Assembly: GCA_012034805.1 (NCBI GenBank)
Contig: JAAUOP010000017.1
Location: forward strand, 1-53,948
Direction: 5' to 3'
Length of the DNA stretch: 53,948 bases
Source of the DNA: Synechococcales cyanobacterium CRU_2_2
GTDB taxonomy: Bacteria; Cyanobacteriota; Cyanobacteriia; PCC-9006; JAAUQQ01
Shown here: positions 1 through 8,521 of the stretch, in pieces
Layout of the letters: every line of letters starts with the position of its first letter
How positions within the stretch are numbered: the stretch's first letter is position 1
Program-made: the position numbers and the translations under genes
The notes under the pieces: generated by a model
Databases searched by the model: none
What the model was told of the DNA's origin: nothing
The model's input: the letters and a program-made list of their open reading frames with translations, nothing else

Positions 1-52
1 AAGTGATGTTCGGAAGTGCGATGACCCCGCTTCTGCTCCCTAACGGTCGCGC

Positions 53-107
53 GGGAGGGGATTTTGTATCTCATCCCTGAAGAGAACGAGGATTAAAATC
101 CCCTCCC
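53..107. repeat. Inverted repeat at left edge (13-bp arms, 29-nt loop)
   Basis: GGGAGGGGATTTT (53-65) is the exact reverse complement of AAAATCCCCTCCC (95-107). It lies immediately downstream of the small minus-strand gene at 124-309 and could fold in its transcript, but no T-run follows, so a simple intrinsic terminator is not supported. The remaining bases 1-120 contain no convincing gene. I read this as one end of an interspersed repeat that has replaced the 3' end of the neighbouring gene. This is inference, because only one copy is in view. Confidence 0.6.
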
Positions 108-123
108 GAACCCACCCCATCAA

Positions 124-309
124 CTAACCGTACCGCCCCATGACCTGCGACAAAACCTTGTAGCCCTCCTGGGATTTCCAGGCGTGGTTGTCGCTTAGTT
201 CTAGGGTTTGCTTGACCCACTGAAGATTGTGCTTTTTGGCAGCGGTTGATTTTGCACCAGTTTGTTTTGCGTCGGCTCGTTTTGAGCCCTCGTTTTTGCG
301 CTTTGCCAT
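124..309 (-). pseudogene. Small conserved cyanobacterial protein, truncated and probably frameshifted
   Basis: ATG at 309 opens a lysine-rich 61-codon frame (MAKRKNEGSKRADAK...) ending in HNLQWVKQTLELSDNHAWKS and QEGYK. From memory, cyanobacterial relatives continue after the GYK motif with a stretch like FVADRGAVRFD. Here the frame reads VLSQVMGRYG and stops, but the next frame reads FVAGHGAVRLVD, so one base seems to be missing in the TTTT run near 150. After AVRLVD the alternative frame enters the inverted repeat at 53-107 and stops at about 71, so the normal C-terminal part is absent. The function of the family is unknown to me. Confidence 0.55.
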
Positions 310-329
310 ACAAGACCTGCTTTCAAGAC

Positions 330-1475
330 CTATTCTTCACGGGGGAGTCGCGGCAACGGATACAGAAGCCGTGCCATGGACAAACCGCTCACGGCATGGA
401 ACAGCAGCCAAGAGAATAGCCCACCGGCTCCGATGACCATTAGCTTAGACCAAAAATCGTAGCTCGAATGGCTCGTGACCAGCGGCGTGACCCAGCGATC
501 GCTGGCGGCCATGCCCAGTCCCCAGCTGAGCATCCCCCCAAATACGCTGACCAGAACCCACTCGTAGGCACGAGGCACCGACAGGCGAATCGTGAGCCAT
601 TGCACGAGGGCAATACAGAGCAGGCTAAACAGGAGACCAATGCTCGTCGCCACAAAGGGAATTCCCTGACCAATGACGAAGCTTGTGGTTGGATTTAACA
701 CCAGGGGTGCGAGGGTGCTATCCAGTAAGAAATGTACGCAGAGGGTGAGTAAAAAACCTAGCATAAAGCCCATCATCGTAAACCAGCGCCAGCCGCCGAT
801 CGATCGCACCCAGCGGCGCAGCACACGCGTTTGAGCATCGCCTAGCAAGAGCCCCAACAGCGGAAAAACCACTGCGAGACCCGTGACGGTCAAAAGCAGC
901 ACACCTGCTTCACTCAAGCGATTGAACAGGCTAAAAATAATGAGAAACACCAAGCCAAACCCGATCGCCGCGATCAAGCTGGTGATTAAGGTCGAGGCCC
1001 AAGCAGCTCCTTGCCACTGGAGCCAGATAGTCGCAATTTTCGGCCAGATACTGGGTGGAGCGCTAGGGGGATCGCTGGGTTGATCCTGGGCCTGAGATCT
1101 GGGCTGACTCTGGCTGAGCGACTTGGGAGCAGTAGAACGGGGCGAGCGCCCCTCATCCTTCCCCGAGAAGATTTCAAACTCCCCTTGGGCTAGGGTGAGC
1201 AATGACTGCCAACCCTTTGCGGTTCCCTGCTGGCGTCCGTAGACTTCCACCTGCTGAATGGTGGGGGAGGCTAGCTTGGTCAAGGCTTGTTGGAGATAGG
1301 CCAAGGCTGCAGCTTGTGTCGGTTCGATTTTGGCCTCGAGCAACAAACGCAAGCAGGTGCCCTGACGAGACGCAAGGGCTGTGATGCCTCGGCGCTGCAA
1401 TTGATGATTGATCAGCTGGGCGATCGCCTGGGCGTTGCCCGCTTTGGCCAGCTCAATTAATCGAGAATTAGACAT
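330..1475 (-). CDS. Cyanobacterial multi-pass membrane protein with conserved N-terminal domain
   Basis: A 381-aa protein from ATG 1475. Residues 1-100 (MSNSRLIELAKAGNAQAIAQ..., CLRLLLEAK, VEVYGRQ) resemble an N-terminal domain I know from many cyanobacterial proteins, of the general form 'LAKxGDPKAIAxLxNxxLQPKGI...VYGRQ'. It has no assigned function. A Ser/Pro/Gln-rich linker (about 105-145) follows. Then come about six or seven hydrophobic segments typical of an integral membrane protein, for example AIGFGLVFLIIFSLFN, VLLLTVTGLAVVFPLLGLLL and FTMMGFMLGFLLTLCVHFLL. No catalytic motif is visible. Genes on both sides are also minus-strand but separated, so it is probably monocistronic. Confidence 0.75.
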   Translation of the reverse strand: MSNSRLIELAKAGNAQAIAQLINHQLQRRGITALASRQGTCLRLLLEAKIEPTQAAALAYLQQALTKLASPTIQQVEVYGRQQGTAKGWQSLLTLAQGEFEIFSGKDEGRSPRSTAPKSLSQSQPRSQAQDQPSDPPSAPPSIWPKIATIWLQWQGAAWASTLITSLIAAIGFGLVFLIIFSLFNRLSEAGVLLLTVTGLAVVFPLLGLLLGDAQTRVLRRWVRSIGGWRWFTMMGFMLGFLLTLCVHFLLDSTLAPLVLNPTTSFVIGQGIPFVATSIGLLFSLLCIALVQWLTIRLSVPRAYEWVLVSVFGGMLSWGLGMAASDRWVTPLVTSHSSYDFWSKLMVIGAGGLFSWLLFHAVSGLSMARLLYPLPRLPREE

Positions 1476-1656
1476 GGCAAGAGACAGGGGGAACCCGATT
1501 GTAATCAGCGGAGTGATTGTGATCAGCGGGGTGAATCAGTCGCGATCGCTCCTGATTTTAAGGGGTTAACCCAGGTCAGTCATCTGCAGAAAGTCTAAAG
1601 TTGAGAGGGTTTTGCGATCGCGCCCAATTACCGCGCCCAATTATTAGATCTCTTGC

Positions 1657-1790
1657 ATGAAGAGAAACAGCCCCTCATCCCCCAGCCCCTTGCTCCCAAA
1701 AGAGGAGAAGGGGAGCAACCTCAAAGGCACCTCAAAGTCCCTCTCCCCGGTGGGAGAGGGACTTTGGGTGAGGGTCTTGATTGGTGCCAG
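1657..1790. repeat. Palindromic interspersed element (MITE/REP-like), contains a perfect 14-bp hairpin
   Basis: The stretch consists of two nested palindromes. AAAGTCCCTCTCCC (1734-1747), loop CGGT, then GGGAGAGGGACTTT (1752-1765) is a perfect 14-bp stem. Just upstream, GCTCCC (about 1692) pairs with GGGAGC (about 1721) around a purine-rich loop. The purine/pyrimidine-skewed 'CCCTCATCCCCCAGCCCC... GGGTGAGGG' style is that of interspersed repeats I know from other cyanobacterial genomes. It lies between hpsA and the membrane-protein gene, so its transcript hairpin could also act as a 3' end for hpsA. The rest of the 1476-1901 gap has a 19-bp imperfect duplication near 1500-1535 and no gene. 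Confidence 0.65.
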
Positions 1791-1840
1791 AGGTCTATTG
1801 ATATTCTAAACGTCACTCATCTTCTCAAATGCGTTCGTGC

Positions 1841-1912
1841 TCCAACAGCCATATTCATGCTCCAACAGCCATATTCATGCTCCAACAGCCATATTCATGC
1901 TTTAACAGCCAT
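1841..1912. repeat. Tandem repeat, 20-bp unit, three exact copies plus a partial copy overlapping the hpsA stop
   Basis: The unit TCCAACAGCCATATTCATGC occurs at 1841-1860, 1861-1880 and 1881-1900. A partial degenerate copy (TTTAACAGCCAT) continues to 1912 and contains the hpsA stop codon (TTA at 1902-1904 on this strand). The array therefore begins inside the last codons of hpsA and extends into its 3' untranslated region. The unit length is not a multiple of three, which is tolerated because the copies lie after the stop. Confidence 0.9.
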
Positions 1913-4900
1913 TGGCATCCGGATCCACCTGAGCACTTCCTCCGGCGGGTGTAGCACAGCGGAGCATGAAGATATATGGATCTTCCACGGGCAATTCGCG
2001 ATAGAACTCACTGCGGGTATTCGAGACCGAAATAAACCGCTCGGAAACCGGGCCAGCCGGTGCATATTGCAACGCCACATCGTAGCCCCAAAAGCGTTGG
2101 GGGGCTCCGTAGTAGCGAATATTTTCCGCATCATCGTCCGGGGCCGCACCGGGTTCCCAGGAATCCTGGTCGAAGGGGCCGGTGGCGGAGGTACTGAAGT
2201 TAAGCTGGATCAAAGAACCCGAGATGTAAAGGTCTTTCCAGCTCTCCATAAAACGCGGGAAATTGTGCAATCCACCATAGGACTGGCCACCCCGAGAGGG
2301 CACAATACCGCTGACAATGACGCCATTGATGAAGGTGTCAGATGACACATTTCCGCTCGTTCCTGCGCCATCGATGGCTTGGAATGTGCGATCGCTTGTG
2401 GCCACACCTGTGCTGACCTCGCGGCCATATTCGACCGATCGATTAGCACCAGTACAAAGTTGGTTATTGCTCACGGCGGTGAAGTCTGGTTTGAGGCAAT
2501 AGAGGGGAAAACCACGGGAGGAAAATTTGATCGGGCTGGCATTGTTAACGTCATTGGAGACGATGCCATTTTCTCGAATCCAGGGCAAGTCTGTATCGTT
2601 GTTGCGCCGGAGCCCGTTGAACGAGGCTGCACCATTGTCCCGGATGCCTCGGGTGGCTGTCCCTTCGTTAAAGTCTTCGGACAAAATGGCGATCGCATCG
2701 GCGATGATTTCGGCAGGACGCCAAACATCATCGCGATTGGCAAAGTTGGGATTTAGCGTCGTGCGCTGGTAGAAGTTCTCCCAGGTGTCTTTGTTGAGAA
2801 TCTCGGTAAATTCTTCTTGGGTATGCCAGTTGAAAGAGTCATTGTCGGCTTGGAGGTAAACCGGGTTGTCTGAAATAAACGAAACACCTCGCAATTCTGG
2901 CTCTGCAACCGTTCCCAAGATCTCATCAGATCCATCTATGCGTCGCAGATCCTTGCCTTTTCGGAGGCGGAAGCCGTGGGGGCGGCGATCGGGATCGGGG
3001 TAAAAGTCAACGGGTTTTGGGCTAATACCAGTGCGGGGGTTGACGGGCGGATCCTGGGGAGTACCCACGGCGTTCATGCGGTAGCTGGGCACAGCGGCAG
3101 CGTTGGTGACGATCGTTAGCCAGTTGCTGAGCCAAGTCGCATAGTCGTGGGTGGTAGCGCGGGGGCGGGCAATACCATCTTCGCGCAGGGCATCTTCACG
3201 GAAGGCATAGAAGATCGCACCGGTGCGGGTGGGATCGGTGGCATGAAGCCGGGGCAAGGGCAACCAATGGTCGGTGGCGGCCACAGGGTTGGCGGGATCT
3301 ATCGTTCGGTTGATGCCAGTAATCGTGCTGCGCCTCAGGAGGTCAAAGTCAATATCCAGGGCGCGCACGGCCATGAGTTCCCGACCGTTGAAGAAAGATT
3401 TGTCGAGGAAAGCGGGGTAGAGATCGGTGCCGTTGACCGTGATTTTGCTGCTGCTAATACGACCGGTGGCACTGGTCGTAACGGGGGTTTGCCAGTCGGC
3501 AGCAGCCAATCGAGGAGCCATGTCTGTGCTGGGTGCTTCTGCACGCAATTGGGCGAGCAAGCTGATAAACCCAGCTCCTTCTGCGGCATCTTCAAGGCCA
3601 TTGTTATTGGCATCGCCCAGGGGGCGGAAGGTGTTGTTCTGGCAAACGCCCCCGGAGGTCGCCGGGCGACAATTGATGCCACGACGCCCATTGCGATCGA
3701 AGATGTAAGGATGAGCCGTGGCACTCACGTAGGGATCGTTGGAGGGGGTTTGCAGCACTTCGGGGGCGCTGGCTGAGGTGCTCACCGCTTGGCCATCCGG
3801 GGCGTGGGCGGCCAAGGGAAAGAGATAGTACAGCGAGGGATATTTGGGCTGAAGATTTTTGGGACAGAGCGCCATGATCAAGCCGACTTCGGCTTTTTCA
3901 CTGAGCCCAAACTGGGCCGGATCGCACTGAATGCCTTGATAGATTACATTCGCTTCATTGATACCGGCGATCGCATTACCCAGCCCTGGGCCGTCGTCGA
4001 GGTCATAGGTTTTCGTTTGCCAGTTATAACCCACCCCGTTGCTGGGAATACCTGCATCGCGCATAAAGCCTAGGGCGCGATCGCGCTGAATTTGACTCCG
4101 CAGTTGAAAGACTTGATAAATCCTCTCAAGCTTGTCCGCATGGGGCTGACTGGCTGGGCCTGAGGATCTCAGGGCGCGAATCCAATCTTCGGGCGTAAAT
4201 TGAGCGTAATAATTACGATAGTCGATTGGATTGCTCAGATTATTGACACTATAGGGATTTTGGCTGGGGCAACCGTTCGTGCCATTAAAACTCGTGCAAT
4301 AGTTATTTGCGTTAGCACCAATTTCTCCATTTCCACTGCCACTTACTTTGCCATCCATTAACTGAAAAAGCTGTATTCCAATCGCTTGTAAGGCTGGGCC
4401 AGGGCTGTTGATTGCAGCGTCATACATGGCCTCGTGGTTTTCCAGATTGTAGGCCAAGGCTCCTAGGTTGCAGGTGGCGGTATGCAGCGTACTTTGGTCG
4501 GCGGGGCTCAGGTCGCTGTATTCAGTAATGCTGCCGTCTGTATCCATCGAATCGTCTTCGAGATAGGTCAACACCCGGCGCAGCTCCGAGAAGTTGCCCC
4601 ACTGGGTGAGCTGGGGATAGGGATGGACAACACCTGTCGCATCTGCTGTTGCAAATTCCCCATAGAGTTTAGCCGCATTGTTCGCGTCCGCACCGGCCAC
4701 ATCCTGCCGCGCCGGAAAAGCGCCTGCCGGGTCGCCGCTAAAGCGAGCCAAGTTGGTGAGGGCAACGCGCAGGGGGCTGTCTTCGTCGTCGATCGCAGTG
4801 CCAAATGCAGCCTGGGGATCCGCAGCCGACGCGAAAGGTGCAGCAAACTCAACCCCATTGGTGCCATTGCCTTGCAAAAAGTCGGTGTTTAACCGCGTGC

Positions 4901-6860
4901 TCACCCCAGGCAAAAGGGTAAACGTACGACTGTTGTTGCGGCTGGTGTCATTGCCGGGGTGGCCGGTGGTCGCTAGGCAGGCGACTGGATATTCACCCCC
5001 GTTTTTGAGGTAGTGATAGACCGCTGTGGTTTGCACCGCCGCGAGGTTGTCGCGCAGGGTACGCCACTGACGCTGCTCGTGGGGCCGATCGGCCAAACTG
5101 CTGCCTGTGGCGGCATCGACTGGTGGTGGATTGAGCGGGTCTGCACTGCCCTCCCAACCATTGCTGTTGCCGAGTTCTAGACGCTGACCCACGATCACCC
5201 GCACACCCTGGGCACGGGCGCGGCGCTCCCAGTAGCCATCGTAGCCGTAGTCCAATTCCTGACCGGCGGCGGCTACGGTCTTGGTGAGCTGGGTCCAATT
5301 GGTATGGGCCGTGGCGATCAAGTCGCCCGATAAGGCAGCATCTCGCACCCCATTGCCGTTACGGTCTTCGTCTGAATCTAGGGTGCTGTTATTGTTTTTA
5401 TCGGCTTCGTTGATGACCAACGTGGGCAAATATTCTGGTTTTGGCCCCCAGCGATTGTCAGCGCGGTAGGTATCATCCACAAAGGGTTTGGGTTGCGGAT
5501 CGTTATAAATTCTTTTTTCGGTGACCAGCTTGCTATCTCGCCAGTTTTTGGTCGTGCCGCTGGTGACTGTTTTATCTCTAGCATTGATGTTGTTGGGATC
5601 GGTGGAGGTTCGCGATCGATTTTGATCTTCCGTAAACAGCAAAATGGGATCAACGGCGATCGCCTCTGGCGTAATGCTCGTTCCATCGACCGAATCAATC
5701 CCCCGAGTGAGCGTAACCGTTTGGGGATTTGCTCCATTTAAACTCTCAGAAAAGAGGTGAACGACGGAGGCACGATCGCTCGTGCCATTCCGCTTCATCG
5801 ACCCCGTGATCACTTGACCCAAGAACTGGCTGGTGTTTCTCGTGTCACCCGCCACCGTAATTTCTGATGCATCTCGGGTGTAAATACAAGAGCTGGGCGA
5901 CGAGACCAAATATAGATTTAAACTCCCCCCTTCATGGGTCGGCATAAAATTCGATTCGGTGTGCATGGCTCCGTTCCAACGGAAAGCTGGCCCCGGAAAC
6001 ACTTCCAAATCATAGCGAAACCAAGCCCCCCATTTATTGCCCATGTTGGCTTGGCGATCTTGCTGCATTTCGAGGGTTGCCGTGACGCCTGTCTCGTTGT
6101 TTTTGGCGTAGGCATTGACCTGCAGCGGTTTGCGCAAGGTGGCAGAGTTAATCGGCTGCCAGCCGGCTCGGGGTGCTAAGGACAAGTTGCTGCAATTCGG
6201 ATTGGTTGCCCCGCCCGTCAGATTTATGGGGCCGTTGCGCACGACTTGCTGAGCCGCTTTAACGGCATCAGCGGATTGAAAGGAAACGACGGTTGTTCCG
6301 ACTCTGGCATTGGCCTTCGACAAAATTGAATAGGCAACTGTAACTTCTTTGCCATCTATGCCGGTGCTGGAGTCGCCGTCTACATTAAAGGGAAACTGCC
6401 AAGCTGGATCAATGGTACTCGGATTGCCATCGAGATCCAGACGCGTTTCATCCTCAAGGTCATAGCTCGATGTTTGCAAAGCTCTGACCAAATCGTTGTC
6501 GGAGGGCAGTGGTGGCAGAGTTTCTTTGGTGAACAGAAACTCAATTTTGGTATTGGCACGACTCAAGGCAGGCGTTGCGGCGTTGTAAATCTGGCGCTGC
6601 TGGCGATTGCCGATCACTTCGAGGTTGCGGTTGCCGGTGCGAAAAACCAGAATGCTCAGGATCAAAGACAACATGAGCAACAACAGGATCGTCGTGGGTA
6701 GAACGAATCCGGCTTGGGTTTGGCGATCGCGTCGTCCCCCAGATCCACCGGGCAGCAAACAACTCCGCCAAAACCAATACAGGTCTTGGATCGTGAGATC
6801 ACGATTGAGGCGGGCAATTCTGGCTTGAAGCTCCCGAAGGGCAATGCTGAGCTGATTCAC
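1902..6860 (-). CDS. hpsA: Hormogonium polysaccharide biosynthesis protein HpsA-like, pilin-like N-terminus
   Basis: A 1652-aa protein from a GTG start at 6860, with the usual length for HpsA. After about 50 residues it has a prepilin-like segment (QAGFVLPTTILLLLMLSLIL, then SILVFRTG) in which G/F would be the peptidase cleavage site. Residue 5 after the cleavage is Thr rather than the usual Glu, as in some minor pilins. The remainder is a large, Asn/Asp/Gly-rich extracellular-type domain with no enzyme motif and a Cys near the C-terminus (RCATPAGG...DANGC). In Nostoc punctiforme the hps locus is required for hormogonium polysaccharide and gliding. No other hps genes are in this window. The intact 5-kb frame contrasts with the many broken genes nearby. 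Confidence 0.85.
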   Translation of the reverse strand: MNQLSIALRELQARIARLNRDLTIQDLYWFWRSCLLPGGSGGRRDRQTQAGFVLPTTILLLLMLSLILSILVFRTGNRNLEVIGNRQQRQIYNAATPALSRANTKIEFLFTKETLPPLPSDNDLVRALQTSSYDLEDETRLDLDGNPSTIDPAWQFPFNVDGDSSTGIDGKEVTVAYSILSKANARVGTTVVSFQSADAVKAAQQVVRNGPINLTGGATNPNCSNLSLAPRAGWQPINSATLRKPLQVNAYAKNNETGVTATLEMQQDRQANMGNKWGAWFRYDLEVFPGPAFRWNGAMHTESNFMPTHEGGSLNLYLVSSPSSCIYTRDASEITVAGDTRNTSQFLGQVITGSMKRNGTSDRASVVHLFSESLNGANPQTVTLTRGIDSVDGTSITPEAIAVDPILLFTEDQNRSRTSTDPNNINARDKTVTSGTTKNWRDSKLVTEKRIYNDPQPKPFVDDTYRADNRWGPKPEYLPTLVINEADKNNNSTLDSDEDRNGNGVRDAALSGDLIATAHTNWTQLTKTVAAAGQELDYGYDGYWERRARAQGVRVIVGQRLELGNSNGWEGSADPLNPPPVDAATGSSLADRPHEQRQWRTLRDNLAAVQTTAVYHYLKNGGEYPVACLATTGHPGNDTSRNNSRTFTLLPGVSTRLNTDFLQGNGTNGVEFAAPFASAADPQAAFGTAIDDEDSPLRVALTNLARFSGDPAGAFPARQDVAGADANNAAKLYGEFATADATGVVHPYPQLTQWGNFSELRRVLTYLEDDSMDTDGSITEYSDLSPADQSTLHTATCNLGALAYNLENHEAMYDAAINSPGPALQAIGIQLFQLMDGKVSGSGNGEIGANANNYCTSFNGTNGCPSQNPYSVNNLSNPIDYRNYYAQFTPEDWIRALRSSGPASQPHADKLERIYQVFQLRSQIQRDRALGFMRDAGIPSNGVGYNWQTKTYDLDDGPGLGNAIAGINEANVIYQGIQCDPAQFGLSEKAEVGLIMALCPKNLQPKYPSLYYLFPLAAHAPDGQAVSTSASAPEVLQTPSNDPYVSATAHPYIFDRNGRRGINCRPATSGGVCQNNTFRPLGDANNNGLEDAAEGAGFISLLAQLRAEAPSTDMAPRLAAADWQTPVTTSATGRISSSKITVNGTDLYPAFLDKSFFNGRELMAVRALDIDFDLLRRSTITGINRTIDPANPVAATDHWLPLPRLHATDPTRTGAIFYAFREDALREDGIARPRATTHDYATWLSNWLTIVTNAAAVPSYRMNAVGTPQDPPVNPRTGISPKPVDFYPDPDRRPHGFRLRKGKDLRRIDGSDEILGTVAEPELRGVSFISDNPVYLQADNDSFNWHTQEEFTEILNKDTWENFYQRTTLNPNFANRDDVWRPAEIIADAIAILSEDFNEGTATRGIRDNGAASFNGLRRNNDTDLPWIRENGIVSNDVNNASPIKFSSRGFPLYCLKPDFTAVSNNQLCTGANRSVEYGREVSTGVATSDRTFQAIDGAGTSGNVSSDTFINGVIVSGIVPSRGGQSYGGLHNFPRFMESWKDLYISGSLIQLNFSTSATGPFDQDSWEPGAAPDDDAENIRYYGAPQRFWGYDVALQYAPAGPVSERFISVSNTRSEFYRELPVEDPYIFMLRCATPAGGSAQVDPDANGC

Positions 6861-7114
6861 GACTGGGTCTACCTACGCATACAAGGGTCGATCTCGGTAG
6901 ATGACCTTGCACCGACTCATGGAAACCCCGTGCAACCTCAAGGGCGGCTGAGGCGGGGCTGCGATTTTAGGTAGATGGGCTGAACTCAAAGGGGAGGGAA
7001 TGCGCCACAGAAACCCCATAGCTCCAGCTTGCCCAGGTTTTGGGCTGGGAAAACGGCGGCTTATTCCTTTCTCGGAGGCAGAGTGGGGGTGTTGGAGCGA
7101 TCGAGTTGAGCCTG

Positions 7115-7142
7115 CTGACAATCGATTTGAGCCTGCTATAGT
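7115..7142 (+). promoter_or_regulatory. Probable sigma-70-type promoter of the XRE/ImmA genes
   Basis: CTGACA (7115-7120) and TATAGT (7137-7142) are separated by 16 bp, a good match to a vegetative promoter, and place a start site near 7149. A direct repeat TTGAGCCTGCT flanks the spacer (about 7106 and 7127). It sits directly upstream of the palindrome at 7154-7169 and the ATG at 7184. The rest of the 6861-7114 gap, between this gene and the divergent hpsA start, shows no gene that I can support. Confidence 0.6.
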
Positions 7143-7153
7143 AAAGCTAGATC

Positions 7154-7169
7154 GCAAACTCTAGTTTGC
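7154..7169. promoter_or_regulatory. Perfect 7-bp inverted repeat, probable operator of the XRE regulator
   Basis: GCAAACT CT AGTTTGC is a perfect palindrome with a 2-bp centre. It lies 11 bp downstream of the predicted -10 box and 14 bp upstream of the regulator's ATG. This size and position are typical for an autoregulatory site bound by a dimeric helix-turn-helix protein. The sequence is seen directly. Its role as an operator is inferred. Confidence 0.6.
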
Positions 7170-7183
7170 AGTTTTTGATTACC

Positions 7184-7552
7184 ATGACAGACTTTGGCAC
7201 AACTATTCGAGAACGGCGGCGTCAAGAGGGACTCAGCCAAGAAGCGCTCGCCCAGCAAGTTGGCATTTCCCGCAACTATCTCTCGCAGATCGAGCGGGGA
7301 CTAGCAACGAATTTATCTTGGCAGTTACGCCAAACCCTAACTTCCCTGTTGGGGATACAAGAAGCCGTTCCGGTTGTCGCGGCTACACCCCAGGATTTGC
7401 CTCTGGGTTTGGCCGAATTCGCCCAGCGGGCGGACTTGCCCAGCGATGACGTCCTGATGCTGACGCGGCTGCGGTATCGCGGCAAACAGCCGACCACTGC
7501 GGATAAGTGGGAGTTGCTCTACAACGTCATTAAGATGACGGTAGATTCTTAG
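7184..7552 (+). CDS. XRE-family helix-turn-helix transcriptional regulator
   Basis: A 122-aa protein. A TTG in the same frame lies at 7166, but it falls inside the palindrome, so ATG 7184 (MTDFGTTIRERRRQEG...) is preferred. Residues 5-65 form a classic HTH_3 domain (TTIRERRRQEGLSQEALAQQ, then VGISRNYLSQIERG) that binds DNA as a dimer. The C-terminal half (PQDLPLGLAEFAQRADLP...) resembles the regulators that partner ImmA/IrrE proteases. It is followed after 5 bp by the protease gene, so the two are co-transcribed. Known pairs act as a switch: the protease cleaves or inactivates the repressor under stress. The perfect palindrome upstream suggests autoregulation. Confidence 0.88.
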   Translation: MTDFGTTIRERRRQEGLSQEALAQQVGISRNYLSQIERGLATNLSWQLRQTLTSLLGIQEAVPVVAATPQDLPLGLAEFAQRADLPSDDVLMLTRLRYRGKQPTTADKWELLYNVIKMTVDS

Positions 7553-7557
7553 TTCTT

Positions 7558-8426
7558 ATGTCCTATCAGCACCCTGGCTATGCATTTCTGGCTCAGCACG
7601 AGCCGATTCGACAGGAAGCGGATTTATTGGCCTACGTGAGCTTTTTGCTCGAATCTGCTGGTCTTGACGGAGAGCCACCGGTGGATCTGGGGCAGATCTA
7701 TCGCCATTTTGAGATGCCCCAGCCCCAGCGGGCTCCCCTCACGGAACAGCAGGGGGTTTTGGTGGATGGCGATCGCGGTCTCATTCTCATCAAAGCTGAC
7801 GATCCCGTCGTGCGCCAGCGATTCACCGAGGGGCACGAGCTGATGGAACTGCTGTTTGAGGCCCAGGAGCAGGCCCATCAACATCCAGATCCCCATCAGG
7901 CTCCGGCCAGCTGGCAGGTGCAGGGCGATCGCAAGGAGCAATTGTGCGATCGCTTGGCCGCCGAACTGCTCATGCCCAGGCATTCTTTTCGGGCGCGCCT
8001 CCGCTATTTAGGCAGCTCAATGGCCACGGCGAAAACCCTGGCCTCCGATTACCAAACTTCTCTTTTGGCGACGCTGCTGCGCATGATGCAGGTCGGTGAG
8101 GGAGCCCACGGGCTGGTGGTGTGGCGGCTGGGCTGGGCCACGGCGCAGCTCAGGCCCAGGGTCGGGAGCCGCCGCAATTGCGGATCTGGTGGCAAGCAAC
8201 GACGGTGGCTTGGTCAGCGGGTTTACCGAGGCCCAATGCGGCGCTAGAAACGGTGTCCGTCGAAGCCAGATCAGTGGTCCAAATGGCTGAGCAGGTGGAT
8301 CAGTTTTTGACCGGTACGGAATTTTGGCAATTGGGCGCAAAACCATTGCATTGCCATGTCGAAGCGTTACCGCTCAAAATTGGCAAACGCCGCTGCGTTG
8401 TCTCGCTCTGTCACAATTTGGGGTGA
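7558..8426 (+). pseudogene. ImmA/IrrE-type metallo-endopeptidase, frameshifted in this sequence
   Basis: The frame from ATG 7558 carries RFTEGHELMELLFEAQ (about residue 90) and CDRLAAELLMPRHSF (about residue 135), the two zinc-site motifs of the COG2856 family. The canonical HExxH is here HELME: the second His is replaced by Glu. Frame 1 becomes nonsense after 'HGLVVWRLGWATAQ' and stops at 8247. From about 8145 frame 3 continues convincingly (AQGREPPQLRIWWQATTVAW ... ALPLKIGKRRCVVSLCHNLG) to a TGA at 8424-8426. The phase change fits one missing base. The gene is probably a co-transcribed partner of the XRE gene. I cannot tell whether the break is real or a sequence error. Confidence 0.7.
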
Positions 8427-8521
8427 CCTGAGTTGCTTGGCCTGAGCTGCTTGGCCTGGGTTTCTGGGCTCGTCTGAATCTAACGGGTTAGGTCGCGCTC
8501 GTTCTGTTTAACTGGTTTTCT

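Noticed and set aside
2573..2590. TCTCGAATCC resembling a tRNA T-arm
   Set aside because: It lies inside hpsA and has no acceptor or anticodon stem around it.
6873..7157. 94-codon minus-strand frame covering the XRE promoter
   Set aside because: Low-complexity Ser/Pro/Arg content, overlaps the promoter, resembles no family.
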